38,359 bases of DNA, from positions 1 through 38,359 of the forward strand of contig JAUSPV010000147.1 of the NCBI GenBank assembly GCA_030652755.1, read 5' to 3'. A program made the translations under genes and the position numbers. Under the pieces are notes generated by a model. The model ran no database searches. It was given only the letters and a program-made list of their open reading frames with translations, and had not been told where the DNA came from. Shown piece after piece: positions 11,531 to 19,434 of the stretch. This DNA is from Caulobacter sp. GTDB taxonomy: Bacteria; Pseudomonadota; Alphaproteobacteria; Caulobacterales; Caulobacteraceae. Each line of letters begins with the position of its first letter. Position 1 is the first letter of the stretch.

Positions 11531-11556
11531 TGAGATCTCAATTCTCGCTCTGGCCC

Positions 11557-11660
11557 CACTGTCATCCCGGCCGCAGCGAAGCGGAGAGCCGGGACCCAGG
11601 AGTCTGCGCACGGCAGCGACTGGGTCCCGGATCGACCTGCGGCCGTCCGGGATGACAGTG
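11557..11660. repeat. Long inverted repeat, type C
   Basis: The left arm begins CACTGTCATCCCGG at 11557 and runs through GGGACCCA. The right arm begins TGGGTCCCGG (about 11621) and ends CCGGGATGACAGTG at 11660. Outer and inner portions pair well around a loop. Such 'CATCCCGG...' elements are common between genes of GC-rich alphaproteobacteria. This one fills most of the gap between the SRPBCC gene and the MmcQ/YjbR gene and could end the upstream transcript. Confidence 0.8.
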
Positions 11661-11687
11661 ATTGGGAGATGCCTGAGATCGGGGGGC

Positions 11688-12152
11688 TCATCCCACATGC
11701 TCCGCCAGCCGTTCCAGCAGAACGCGCCACCATTCGCCGTGCCTCGCCTGGAACACCGTCAGCGGGAAGCCGTGGCGGGCGACGTGGGCCTGGGGCACGC
11801 TGTCCCAGCCGGTGTGGGTGACCGTCACCCGCGTCTCGCCCTCGCCCACCGCCTCGAACGTCACCTCGACCTGCGTGGCCATGTCCGGCGTGAAGGTCGC
11901 CTGTCGCCAGCCGACCACCAGTCGCGCGCCCGGCTCCCAGACGGTGACCTTGCCGATCTCGAACACCTTGCCGCCCTCGCGGGTCTCGATCAGGCGGTCC
12001 CGCCCCTCGAACGACAGCACCCCCGGCGCGCGGGGCGTGAAGGCGAACAGGGCGTTGGGCGTCCACCAGGCGCCGATCTCGGCCGTGAAGGCCTCGAAGG
12101 CGCGGGCAGGCGTGGCGTTGACCCGCAGGGCGACGACGACGCGACTGGCCAT
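11688..12152 (-). CDS. SRPBCC/AHSA1-domain protein
   Basis: A 154-residue START-like domain of the AHSA1 group. The pattern RVNATPARAFEAFTAEIGAWWTP at the start, a GRDRLIETREGGKVFEIGKVTVWEPG sheet, VEVTFEAVGEGETRVTVTHTGW, and the final long helix (GEWWRVLLERLAEHV) fits the helix-grip fold with a hydrophobic cavity. The ligand is unknown. It starts one base after the ArsR-type regulator gene. ArsR-SRPBCC pairs of this kind are widespread, and the small-molecule-binding partner may be a sensor or detoxification component. Confidence 0.9.
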   Translation of the reverse strand: MASRVVVALRVNATPARAFEAFTAEIGAWWTPNALFAFTPRAPGVLSFEGRDRLIETREGGKVFEIGKVTVWEPGARLVVGWRQATFTPDMATQVEVTFEAVGEGETRVTVTHTGWDSVPQAHVARHGFPLTVFQARHGEWWRVLLERLAEHVG

Positions 12153-12153
12153 G

Positions 12154-12486
12154 TCAGCCGCGCTCCACGTGTGTCTTGAAGGCCAGCAGCTGGGCTGACC
12201 ACATCCGTTCGGTTTCCTCCAGCCAGCGCAGCAGGTGGACCATGGGTTCGGGCCTCAGCTGATAGACGCGCACGCGGGCGTCGAAGTCCGGGCTGGTTTC
12301 CTCGACAAGGCCGCAGCGGCGCAGGGTGCGCAGGTGGCGGCTCATGGCCGGGGGGGTCAGGCCGGCCTCCTCGGCCAGTTCGCCGGCGCGGCGCGGCCGC
12401 TCGCGCAGCAGTTCGACCACCCGCCGCCGATGCGGGTCGGCCAGGGCGGCCAGGGTCTGGTCCAGCCGCGCGGCGGCGGCGCTCAT
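12154..12486 (-). CDS. ArsR-family winged-helix repressor
   Basis: A 110-residue ArsR/SmtB-type regulator. Helix 1 carries LDQTLAALADPHRRRVVELL; the helix-turn-helix is AGELAEEAGLTPPAMSRHLRTLRRCGLVEE (about 33-62); a wing with FDARVRVYQLRPEP follows. No Cys pair is seen at the metal-sensing helix positions, so metal sensing is unlikely. The start overlaps the upstream VOC gene stop as ATGA, and the stop is one base from the SRPBCC start, forming a tight three-gene operon. It probably represses its own operon from the AT-rich region at 12976-13010. Confidence 0.92.
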   Translation of the reverse strand: MSAAAARLDQTLAALADPHRRRVVELLRERPRRAGELAEEAGLTPPAMSRHLRTLRRCGLVEETSPDFDARVRVYQLRPEPMVHLLRWLEETERMWSAQLLAFKTHVERG

Positions 12487-12950
12487 TCCTTGTAGACCGT
12501 GGTTTTCAGGCCCATGTCGGCGGCGTCCCACTGGTCCGGCGACATCACCTGCACCGTCTGGCTGACCGTCCAGATGTGGCCTTCCGGGTCTTTGCAGCGG
12601 TAGGTGCGGTCGCCGTAGAACTGGGTCTGCGGGTCGGCGATGATCGTCATTCCGGCCGCGCGGGCGCGCGCGCAGTGGGCGTCGACCGTCCCCTGCCCTT
12701 CCGGGATCTGGATGTGAACGGTCTGGGTCATCAGGCCGTTGATCGAGGCCGGGCTGCGGTGCTCGTCGGTCCATTCGTTGCCGACCATGACCACCCCGCC
12801 CTCCCAGCTCATCTGCGAGTGGGCGAGATTGCCGTCGGCGTCCTCGATCAGCAGCGTCACCTCGAAGCCGAAGGCCGCCCCAAGGAAGACCAGCGCCGCC
12901 TTGGGATCCCTGTAGACGAGCGCCGAGGACAGGGCGGGGTGCGTAGCCAT
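12483..12950 (-). CDS. VOC-family (glyoxalase/bleomycin-resistance fold) protein
   Basis: A 155-residue vicinal-oxygen-chelate protein of the PhnB-like/YdeI type. It opens SSALVYRDPKAALVFLGAAFGFEVTLLIED, has an HSQMSWEGGVVMVG strand, and a second module QTVHIQIPEGQGTVDAHCARARAAG that ends with YRCKDPEGHIWTVSQTV. The DPEGHIW motif supplies a candidate metal-binding residue. Members include lyases, dioxygenases and antibiotic-binding proteins; no substrate is evident. The ATG at 12950 has GAGG six bases upstream. It is the first gene of the VOC-ArsR-SRPBCC operon. Confidence 0.9.
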   Translation of the reverse strand: MATHPALSSALVYRDPKAALVFLGAAFGFEVTLLIEDADGNLAHSQMSWEGGVVMVGNEWTDEHRSPASINGLMTQTVHIQIPEGQGTVDAHCARARAAGMTIIADPQTQFYGDRTYRCKDPEGHIWTVSQTVQVMSPDQWDAADMGLKTTVYKE

Positions 12951-12975
12951 CGAAGACCTCTTGCTGCCGTTTGAG

Positions 12976-13010
12976 ATAATATTTAATCCATATGGCAACT
13001 ACTTCGTCAA
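12976..13010 (-). promoter_or_regulatory. Candidate promoter/operator of the VOC-ArsR-SRPBCC operon
   Basis: On the minus strand TTGACG (13010-13005) is followed by an AT-rich island that includes ATTAAATATTAT (12987-12976) and a CCATATGG palindrome (12988-12995). Spacing of 17 to ATTAAA, or 19 to TAAATA, fits a sigma70-type promoter. The local AT richness in GC-rich DNA and the small palindrome are what an ArsR-type operator would look like. The exact -10 is uncertain. Confidence 0.5.
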
Positions 13011-13047
13011 GCCTGCCTGTCTGCATGCGGCAGCCCCCGGCACGGCC

Positions 13048-14283
13048 TCAGCGCAGCGCGGCGGCGGTGTCGGCGGGATCGCCGTCGTTGGGGGCCGGCG
13101 TCAGGTCCAGCAGCCTGGCCAGCAGCGGATAGACCGAGACGTTGTCGAACGGGGCCAGCACCACGCCGGGGCGGAAGGCGGGGCCGTGGGCGATGAAGAT
13201 CGCCTGCATCATCGGATCCTCCGGATCATAGCCATGCGCGCCGCCGGGCCGGGTCATCGGTCGCTGGCTCTGCCGCTCCCGGGTGGTCAGCGTCCAGCCC
13301 GTGTCGGCCAGGCACATCACCGGCGGGATGCGCGGGTGGGACCCGTACTTCAGCCGCGCCGGCATCTCGCCCTTGCGCCAGCATTCGTAGTGGTCGTGGC
13401 GGCCGACCAGCAGCCGCTCGGCCCCGGCGTCGGCCGGGATCAGGCCCGCCATCGATCCCATGGTGATCCAGCGGAAGGCGTCGGCGGGATACTGCTCGTC
13501 CAGCACGATCAGCCGGTCGGGCGAGATCGGCGCCATGCCGTGGTCGGAGACAATGACGATGTTGACCTGGTCCAGCAGCCCCCTCGCCTTCAGGCCCGCC
13601 ACAAGGCGCGCCAGCGACAGGTCGACCGTCCGAACAGCCGCGTTCAGTTCAGGACTGTCCGGGCCCTCATGATGGCCGATCGTGTCGACGGTCTCGAAGT
13701 AGAGGGCCATCAGCCCCGGCCGCTCGCCGGCCGGCAGGTCAAGCCAGCCCAGCAGCCGGTCCACGCGGTCGAACGCCGGCAGGGTTTCGTCGTAGAGCTG
13801 CCAGATCGAGGGCCGCACGCCGTGCACAGGCGCTTCCGAACCCGGCCAGAACAACGTCGCCGCCTTCACGCCCTGGCGTTCGGCGGTGACCCAGATCGGC
13901 TCGCCGCCGTCCCACCAGAAGCGGTCCTGCACCTGGTCCCGCGCGCCCATCGAGAATTTCAGCTCCGGACGGGCCGCATCAATCATGGTGTTGTCGGTCA
14001 GGCCGTGGCGGTCGGGCCGCAGTCCGGTGACCAGGCTGTAGTGGTTCGGGTAGGTGTTGACCGGGAAGGACGGCCGCATGGCCCGCGCCCTGACGCCCCC
14101 CTCGGCCAGGGCGCCGAGCGTCGGCGTCAGACCGCGCTCCAGGTACTCGGCGCGGAAGCCGTCGATCGAGATCAGGATCAGCGGCCGGCGATCCTGGGCC
14201 AGCGCCGGCGCCCCCGCCAGAGTCAGCCCGGCCAACGCAGCCAGCACAACGCGCAGGAACCTGATCAACGGTCGAACTCCCAT
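13048..14283 (-). CDS. Secreted nucleotide pyrophosphatase/phosphodiesterase (ENPP-like)
   Basis: A 411-residue alkaline-phosphatase-superfamily enzyme with a signal peptide (hydrophobic core, then AGAPALAQ around residue 30). Two-metal site residues are visible: Asp41 (LISIDGF), nucleophile Thr77 in FPVNTYPNHYSLVTG, Asp200 and His204 (ETVDTIGHHEG), Asp247 and His248 (VSDHGM), and His350 (GGAHGYDP). This is the complete NPP set, so hydrolysis of nucleotide or phosphodiester substrates in the periplasm is expected. Start is the ATG at 14283; a TTG one codon earlier is possible. The gene is divergent from the ABC exporter and ends 38 bases before the promoter of the VOC operon. Confidence 0.92.
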   Translation of the reverse strand: MGVRPLIRFLRVVLAALAGLTLAGAPALAQDRRPLILISIDGFRAEYLERGLTPTLGALAEGGVRARAMRPSFPVNTYPNHYSLVTGLRPDRHGLTDNTMIDAARPELKFSMGARDQVQDRFWWDGGEPIWVTAERQGVKAATLFWPGSEAPVHGVRPSIWQLYDETLPAFDRVDRLLGWLDLPAGERPGLMALYFETVDTIGHHEGPDSPELNAAVRTVDLSLARLVAGLKARGLLDQVNIVIVSDHGMAPISPDRLIVLDEQYPADAFRWITMGSMAGLIPADAGAERLLVGRHDHYECWRKGEMPARLKYGSHPRIPPVMCLADTGWTLTTRERQSQRPMTRPGGAHGYDPEDPMMQAIFIAHGPAFRPGVVLAPFDNVSVYPLLARLLDLTPAPNDGDPADTAAALR

Positions 14284-14310
14284 CAACTGAACGCCTTGTC
14301 GCCTGCGCGC

Positions 14311-14339
14311 TTGGCGGACTCAACGGGGCTCTTCATAGT
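14311..14339 (+). promoter_or_regulatory. Candidate promoter for the ABC exporter
   Basis: TTGGCG at 14311-14316 and CATAGT at 14334-14339 are separated by 17 bases, about 50 bases upstream of the ABC ATPase start. The match to TTGACA/TATAAT is partial, so this is a suggestion. Confidence 0.4.
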
Positions 14340-14389
14340 CCCCTCGTGTCGCGGTTCGACGACAGGGAGCGGACAGGCCGGATGACCCT

Positions 14390-15280
14390 ATGAGCATCGC
14401 CCTCGAGGCCGTCGGCGTCGGCAAGACGTTCGGTGCGGTCAAGGCGCTGGACGCGCTGTCGCTTCAGATCCCCAAGGGCGGGGTCTACGGCATTCTGGGT
14501 CCCAACGGCGCCGGCAAGAGCACCCTGTTCCGCATCGTGCTGGGCCTGGTGCGGCCGACGAGCGGCGAGGCCCGGCTGCTCGGCGCGGCGGCGGGCGACA
14601 TCAAGGCGCTGCGCCGGATCGGCGCCGTCATCGAAACGCCCCGCTTCCTGCCCTGGCTGACGGCCCGCGACACCCTGAAGGTGCTGGCGCTGGAGTCGGG
14701 CGAGACGGCGCCGGACATCGACAGCTGGCTGGATCGTGTCGGCCTGACCGAGGCGGCCGACCGCACGGTGCACGGCTTCTCCGTGGGCATGAAACAGCGC
14801 CTCGCCCTAGCGGCGGCCCTGCTGACCCGGCCCGAGGTGGTGATCCTCGACGAGCCGACCAGCGGCATGGATCCGGCCGGCATTCTGGAGATCCGCGCGC
14901 TGATCCGCGAGCTGGCCGACAAGGACGGCGTCACCGTCATCCTGGCCAGCCACCAGCTGGACGAGGTGCAGCGCGTCTGCGACCGCGTCGCCTTCCTCGA
15001 CCGCGGCCGGCTGGTGCGCGAGGGCTCGGTCGGCGAACTGACCGCCGTCCATGAGCTGCTGCGACTGACCGTGTCGCCGGTCGACAAGGCGCTGGCCGTG
15101 CTGGGCGACAAGGCCCGCGTTGACGGCGAGACCGTGCTGGCCGCCGTCGAGCGCGCCGCCGCGCCGGCCCTCATCAAGGCGCTGGTCAAGGCCGGCGTCG
15201 ACATCACAGAGGCGCGCTGGGTCGGCGGGGACCTGGAGACGGTGTTCCTCAGCCTGACGGGAGAGTCCGATGCTGGCTGA
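14390..15280 (+). CDS. ABC transporter ATP-binding protein
   Basis: A 296-residue ABC ATPase of the DRA/CcmA-type exporter group. Walker A is GPNGAGKST (37-45). The signature is SVGMKQ at 131-136, replacing the classical LSGGQ as is normal in this subgroup. Walker B is VVILDE (150-155), followed by PTSGMDP, with the switch His at 188 (ASHQLDE). About 75 residues after the nucleotide-binding domain form a C-terminal extension ending in GDLETVFLSLTGE. The gene overlaps the permease start by eleven bases. The substrate is unknown; lipid, antibiotic and polysaccharide exporters share this architecture. Confidence 0.93.
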   Translation: MSIALEAVGVGKTFGAVKALDALSLQIPKGGVYGILGPNGAGKSTLFRIVLGLVRPTSGEARLLGAAAGDIKALRRIGAVIETPRFLPWLTARDTLKVLALESGETAPDIDSWLDRVGLTEAADRTVHGFSVGMKQRLALAAALLTRPEVVILDEPTSGMDPAGILEIRALIRELADKDGVTVILASHQLDEVQRVCDRVAFLDRGRLVREGSVGELTAVHELLRLTVSPVDKALAVLGDKARVDGETVLAAVERAAAPALIKALVKAGVDITEARWVGGDLETVFLSLTGESDAG

Positions 15281-16115
15281 CGCCTTCGCCGCCGAGCGGC
15301 TGCGCCTGATCAGGGCGCGCGGCCTGCTGTTCTGGGGCTTTCTGTTCACGCCCGTCGTGTCGCTGGCCTTTGGGCTGCTGGGCACGGTGATCACTGTTGC
15401 GACGCGGCGCATGCCGAGCGACGCCGGCCTGGCGTTCGCGGCCAATGACCTGGCCAAGTCGGCGTCCGAGGCGATGACCCAGACCGACCTCATTCCGGTG
15501 CAGCTGTTCTTCATGCTGGCCGCCGCCGCGCTGGTGGCCGACGACTACCGCTGGGAGACCTGGCGGCTGGTCACGCCGCGCAACACGCGGGCCAACCTGC
15601 TGCTGGCCAAGCTGATGACCTTCGGCCTCGGCGCGGCGGGCTCCATCCTGCTGCTGGCCGTCTTTTCGATGGTCAGCGCGCTGATCGACGGCGTCGTCAC
15701 CGGCGACGGCTTCACCAGCAATTTCAGCTTCTCCGCCGACCTGGTCCGCATGGGCGGCAGCTTCGCGACCTCGTGGCTGGAGCTGATGGCCCTGGCCGCC
15801 CTGGCCATGCTGCTGGTCGTCCTGACGCGCAACGCCATCCCGGCCGTCATCGGCTCCATCGGCCTGTGGCTGGTCCAGCTGATCGCCATCGACCGGATCA
15901 CCAAGGGCCTGACCGCGCCGCCGGGCGTGCTCGACTACGCCTTCCTGCCGGCCTTCAGCGCCGACGTGCTGCGCACCGCCCTGCTGGCCGGCGCGCCGCC
16001 GGAGTCGCAGCCTGCGCTCTGGCCCGTAGCGTTCCTGGCGCTGGCCCTGTGGGCGGCAGGGTTCGCGGCGCTGGCTGTCTGGGCGTTCAGACGCCAGGAC
16101 CTCACGCGGGAGTAG
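15270..16115 (+). CDS. ABC-2-type transporter permease
   Basis: A 281-residue integral membrane protein with about six hydrophobic segments. The first is LLFWGFLFTPVVSLAFGLLGTVI. A VQLFFMLAAAALVADDYRWETWRLVTPRN segment between the first two hairpins resembles ABC-2 permeases, where an E-T-W-R loop contacts the ATPase. It closes with an ALWAAGFAALAVWAFRRQD helix. It starts inside the ATPase gene, so the pair is translationally coupled and would form an exporter with two copies of each subunit. Confidence 0.9.
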   Translation: MLADAFAAERLRLIRARGLLFWGFLFTPVVSLAFGLLGTVITVATRRMPSDAGLAFAANDLAKSASEAMTQTDLIPVQLFFMLAAAALVADDYRWETWRLVTPRNTRANLLLAKLMTFGLGAAGSILLLAVFSMVSALIDGVVTGDGFTSNFSFSADLVRMGGSFATSWLELMALAALAMLLVVLTRNAIPAVIGSIGLWLVQLIAIDRITKGLTAPPGVLDYAFLPAFSADVLRTALLAGAPPESQPALWPVAFLALALWAAGFAALAVWAFRRQDLTRE

Positions 16116-16158
16116 AACAGGAGTGGAACATTCTCTTCCGGCATGCTAGGGTTGTGAC

Positions 16159-16365
16159 ATGGAAGATGATGACGACCATCAGCTGAGCGAGGCTGGCATC
16201 CCCTTCATGACGGAAGCGGAGATCGCCGCTGACCATGCGCTGATCGCCGAGGCGATGGCGGACCTGGAAGCGGGCCGGTGCGTCCCGCACGAGGAGGTCG
16301 CCGCCTGGCTCAGGACTTGGGGGACGGGCAAGCGCGTCCCGCCGCCCAAGTCGTGGTTCAGGTAA
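16159..16365 (+). CDS. Small putative antitoxin
   Basis: A 68-residue acidic protein directly upstream of a ParE-type toxin. The N-terminus is MEDDDDHQLSEAG; the body is one helical stretch (EAEIAADHALIAEAMADLEAG), then CVPHEEVAAWLRTWGTGK and a proline patch. The 'VPHEEVxxWLxxWG' ending is shared by many short antitoxins beside RelE/ParE toxins in proteobacteria. I see no clear ribbon-helix-helix first strand, so the DNA-binding mode is uncertain. GCTAGGG upstream (about 16145-16151) may be a -10 element, leaving a very short leader. Confidence 0.75.
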   Translation: MEDDDDHQLSEAGIPFMTEAEIAADHALIAEAMADLEAGRCVPHEEVAAWLRTWGTGKRVPPPKSWFR

Positions 16366-16628
16366 TTTGGTCGCCGCGCGCTTGGCGCGATCTTGACGAC
16401 ATCCAAGGCTACGTGGCCTTCGACAAGCCGAACGCCGCTGAGCAACTCGCCGAGCGCCTTTGGCAGGCTGGCGAAAGCCTCTCCACCTTCCCTGACCGCG
16501 GGCGCTTGATCCCGTCAGGGGTACGTGAGCTGACGCATGTTCGTCCCTACCTGATCCGCTACGTCCGCATCGGCCGAACGGTGCTGATCTTTGAGATCGT
16601 GCATAGCGCCCGCCGCCCCCTGCCCTGA
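16353..16628 (+). CDS. ParE/RelE-superfamily toxin
   Basis: A 91-residue type II toxin of the ParE/RelE fold. WSPRAWRDLDDIQGYVAFDKPNAAEQL supplies the two N-terminal helices. LIPSGVRELTHVRPYLIRYVRIGRTVLIFEIVHSARRPLP gives the closing sheet, with the usual Y-x-I-x-Y and H-x-x-R elements. ParE members poison gyrase and RelE members cut mRNA; this one looks closer to ParE. The start is taken as the GTG at 16353, within the antitoxin gene, giving a 13-base overlap and coupling. An ATG at 16278 in the same frame would add residues outside the family fold. Confidence 0.88.
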   Translation: MVQVIWSPRAWRDLDDIQGYVAFDKPNAAEQLAERLWQAGESLSTFPDRGRLIPSGVRELTHVRPYLIRYVRIGRTVLIFEIVHSARRPLP

Positions 16629-16640
16629 CGCCCAATAGCA

Positions 16641-16668
16641 AAAGGCCCCGGATCGCTCCGGGGCCTTT
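16641..16668. terminator. Bidirectional terminator between parE-like toxin and rplQ
   Basis: AAAGGCCCCGGA-tcgc-TCCGGGGCCTTT forms a 12-bp perfect stem with A and T tracts at its base, so it works in both directions. It separates the plus-strand toxin pair from the end of the minus-strand ribosomal operon. Confidence 0.9.
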
Positions 16669-16694
16669 CGTATGTCGTGGCGCCAGGCCGGTGA

Positions 16695-17111
16695 CTATTC
16701 GTCGCCGCCGAAGTTTTCCTGGACCGGACCGGAGTCCTTGCCCTTTTCCTTCGGGTCGCGGTCGACGAACTCGATGACGGCCATCGGGGCGTTGTCGCCG
16801 TGGCGGAAGCCGGCCTTGAGGACGCGGATGTAGCCGCCGTTGCGGTCCTTGTAGCGCGGGCCGAGCACGGCGAAGAGCTTGCCGACCTGCTCGATGTCGC
16901 GGATCTGGCTGATGGCCTGACGACGGGCGTGCAGGTCGCCGCGCTTGCCCAGCGTGATCAGCTTCTCGACGATGGGACGCAGTTCCTTCGCCTTGGGAAG
17001 CGTGGTGACGATCTGCTCGTGCTTGATCAGCGAGGCCGACATGTTCGCGAACATGGCGAGGCGGTGGCTGGTCGTACGACCCAGTTTACGGTGTGCTTTA
17101 CCGTGACGCAT
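16695..17111 (-). CDS. rplQ: 50S ribosomal protein L17
   Basis: A 138-residue L17. The start [20 protein letters not shown] is diagnostic, followed by [19 protein letters not shown]. The C-terminal tail ([20 protein letters not shown]) is charged and probably disordered, longer than in E. coli. AGGAGA stands before the ATG. It is the last gene of the alpha section, 160 bases after rpoA, ahead of the bidirectional terminator. Confidence 0.98.
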   Translation of the reverse strand: MRHGKAHRKLGRTTSHRLAMFANMSASLIKHEQIVTTLPKAKELRPIVEKLITLGKRGDLHARRQAISQIRDIEQVGKLFAVLGPRYKDRNGGYIRVLKAGFRHGDNAPMAVIEFVDRDPKEKGKDSGPVQENFGGDE

Positions 17112-17271
17112 GTTGTCTCTCCTGGGCCTCGGCCCGCAGTGTCATCACCAATCCCGGCGCAGCTCCCTGCCGGGTCAGAACGGAAGCGCCGGGGCCCTCG
17201 ACCGCGGATGCGGCGTCGACGGACCCGGACCTGCCCATGAGGGGCCAGTCCGGAGACAGCGCGGAAGCGAA

Positions 17272-18288
17272 CTAGATCTGGTCTTCGAACTTCTTGGCCA
17301 GGTCGTCGATGTTCTCGGGCGGCCAGTTGGGCACGTCCATGCCGAGATGCAGGTTCATGCCCGCGAGCACTTCCTTGATCTCGTTCAGCGACTTGCGGCC
17401 GAAGTTCGGAGTGCGGAGCATCTCCGCCTCGGTCTTCTGGATCAGGTCGCCGATGTAGACGATGTTGTCGTTCTTCAGGCAGTTGGCCGAACGGACCGAC
17501 AGCTCCAGCTCGTCGACCTTCTTCAGCAGCGCCGGGTTGAACGGCAGCTCCGGCTTCGACTCGCCGTCGGTCTTGGCCTTGGGCTCTTCGAAGGTGATGA
17601 AGATCTGCAGCTGGTCCTGGAGGATGCGGGCGGCGTAGGCCACCGCGTCCACCGGGCCAACGGCGCCGTTGGTCTCGATTTCCAGCACCAGCTTGTCGTA
17701 GTCGAGCGACTGGCCCTGGCGGGTCGGCTCGACGCGGTAGGCGACGCGCTTGACCGGGCTGTAGAGGGCGTCGACGGCGATCAGGCCGATCGGGGCGTCC
17801 TCGGGACGGTTCTTCTCGGCCGGGACGTAGCCCTTGCCGTTGTTGACCGTGAACTCCATGCGGACTTCCGCGCCGTCGTCCAGCGTGCAGAGCACGTGGT
17901 CGCCGTTGAGGATCTCGATGTCCGACGGGGCGTCGATCTGGCTGGCGGTGATCACGCCGGGGCCCTTGGCGCGCAGGGTCATGCGCTTGGGGCCTTCGGA
18001 GTGCAGGCGCAGGGCCAGCTGCTTGATGTTCAGAACGATATCGACGACGTCCTCACGGACGCCTTCAAGCGACGAGAACTCGTGCACCACGCCGTCAATC
18101 TGCACCGCCGTGACGGCGGCGCCTTGCAGCGAGGAGAGGAGCACACGACGAAGGGCGTTGCCGAGCGTCACCCCGAAACCGCGCTCCAGAGGCTCGGCGA
18201 CGATGCGGGCCTTGCGGCTGGCGTCGACACCGGCTTCGATCAGCGGCTTTTCCGGTTTGGTGAGCTCGTTCCAGTTTCTTTCGATCAC
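17272..18288 (-). CDS. rpoA: RNA polymerase alpha subunit
   Basis: A 338-residue alpha subunit of normal length. The N-terminal dimerisation domain includes [26 protein letters not shown], which nucleates polymerase assembly. The C-terminal domain holds [14 protein letters not shown], with the Arg that contacts UP-element DNA, and a [12 protein letters not shown] helix. The start is GTG at 18288, with AAGGA nine bases upstream. It follows rpsK directly; rpsD, which sits between them in enterobacteria, is absent. Confidence 0.98.
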   Translation of the reverse strand: MIERNWNELTKPEKPLIEAGVDASRKARIVAEPLERGFGVTLGNALRRVLLSSLQGAAVTAVQIDGVVHEFSSLEGVREDVVDIVLNIKQLALRLHSEGPKRMTLRAKGPGVITASQIDAPSDIEILNGDHVLCTLDDGAEVRMEFTVNNGKGYVPAEKNRPEDAPIGLIAVDALYSPVKRVAYRVEPTRQGQSLDYDKLVLEIETNGAVGPVDAVAYAARILQDQLQIFITFEEPKAKTDGESKPELPFNPALLKKVDELELSVRSANCLKNDNIVYIGDLIQKTEAEMLRTPNFGRKSLNEIKEVLAGMNLHLGMDVPNWPPENIDDLAKKFEDQI

Positions 18289-18364
18289 GGGCGGATGTCC
18301 TTGGAACGCGGATTCGCCGGCCGCGAAACGCGTGACCGGCGAAGGGGAAGTCGAATAGACGTAC

Positions 18365-18754
18365 TCAGACGCGCCGGCGCTTGGGGGGCCGGCAGCCGTT
18401 GTGCGGAATGGGGGTCACATCACGGATGGTCGTGATCGTCATGCCGACCGACTGCAGCGCGCGCAGGGCCGACTCACGGCCCGAACCCGGACCGGAGACG
18501 TTCACTTCAAGGGTCTTCACACCGTGCTCGGCGGCCTTCTTGCCGGCGTCTTCGGCGGCCATCTGGGCGGCGTACGGGGTCGACTTGCGCGAACCCTTGA
18601 AGCCCATGGCGCCGGCGCTCGACCAGGAGATCGTGTTGCCCTGGGCGTCGGTGATCGTGATCATGGTGTTGTTGAACGAGGCGTTGACGTGCGCCACACC
18701 CGACGTGATGTTCTTGCGTTCGCGCTTTTTGACGCGAGCCGGTTCCTTGGCCAT
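18365..18754 (-). CDS. rpsK: 30S ribosomal protein S11
   Basis: A 129-residue S11 with the basic N-terminus [22 protein letters not shown]. The central [31 protein letters not shown] segment binds 16S rRNA in the platform, and the conserved [14 protein letters not shown]-terminus is intact. It starts 11 bases after rpsM ends. The N-G dipeptide in PHNG is the position where E. coli S11 carries isoaspartate. Confidence 0.98.
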   Translation of the reverse strand: MAKEPARVKKRERKNITSGVAHVNASFNNTMITITDAQGNTISWSSAGAMGFKGSRKSTPYAAQMAAEDAGKKAAEHGVKTLEVNVSGPGSGRESALRALQSVGMTITTIRDVTPIPHNGCRPPKRRRV

Positions 18755-18765
18755 CGAGGCTCTCT

Positions 18766-19134
18766 CTACTTCTTCTTGCCGGCGATCGGCTTGGCCGGAC
18801 CCTTGCGGGTGCGGGCGTTCGTGTGCGTGCGCTGACCGCGGACCGGCAGGCCCTTGCGGTGACGCAGGCCGCGGTAGCAGGCCAGGTCCATCAGACGCTT
18901 GATGTTGACCGAGGTCTCACGGCGCAGGTCACCCTCGACCGTGAAGTCCTTGTCGATGGCTTCGCGGATCTGGAGCACCTCGGCGTCCGTCAGCGCGTTC
19001 ACGCGACGGGCGTCTTCGATGCCGACCTTGGAGACGATTTCCTTGGCGGATTTCGGTCCGATGCCGTGAATATACTGAAGCGCGATGACTACGCGCTTGT
19101 TCGTCGGAATGTTGACGCCTGCGATACGGGCCAA
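18766..19134 (-). CDS. rpsM: 30S ribosomal protein S13
   Basis: A 122-residue S13 of the head and A-site finger region. It begins [25 protein letters not shown] and ends with [23 protein letters not shown], both diagnostic. The start codon is TTG at 19134: homologues begin MARIAG and there is no ATG nearby, so TTG is forced. An AGAGATAAGAC leader segment offers only a weak SD. It is the first gene of the alpha section and has its own promoter upstream. Confidence 0.97.
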   Translation of the reverse strand: MARIAGVNIPTNKRVVIALQYIHGIGPKSAKEIVSKVGIEDARRVNALTDAEVLQIREAIDKDFTVEGDLRRETSVNIKRLMDLACYRGLRHRKGLPVRGQRTHTNARTRKGPAKPIAGKKK

Positions 19135-19434
19135 GTCTTATCTCTCTAACCTTGCCGCGCCTCACGGGCGCATGCGCATAACCAAACGCGACACGCGCAC
19201 CGGCCCATAGCTTGCACTTTGAGCCGACGCGGGAGTCGCGCCTTTCGCGGAAGCGCACCGTTATAGGGATCGTTGCGCTTCCGTCAATGGCGGATCGGTC
19301 GTTTTGCGGACCAATCCAGTTCTCGTAGATGACCGCCGAAGTCGTTGCCTGTCCGGCGGGTAGTTCGTGTTCGGGTCGTTCAGAATCGAGCCTGTTGATC
19401 CAGCTCCGGCGGGACCGCCGGGTCTGGCCGGACT
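19135..19434 (-). other. 300-base adk-rpsM gap with promoter and leader
   Basis: After the adk stop comes a short GC hairpin (CCGGCGG-ga-CCGCCGG, 19406-19421) without a U tract, then a stretch holding the promoter at 19260-19287. An untranslated leader of roughly 120 bases before rpsM includes a palindromic GCGCATGCGC (about 19167-19176). No gene was seen. In enterobacteria the equivalent leader binds S4; here rpsD is not in the operon. Confidence 0.6.
19260..19287 (-). promoter_or_regulatory. Strong sigma70-type promoter upstream of rpsM
   Basis: On the minus strand TTGACG (19287-19282), a 16-base spacer and TATAAC (19265-19260) form the best promoter match in the ribosomal cluster. It would start a transcript of rpsM-rpsK-rpoA-rplQ with a leader of about 115-120 bases. 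Confidence 0.72.
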
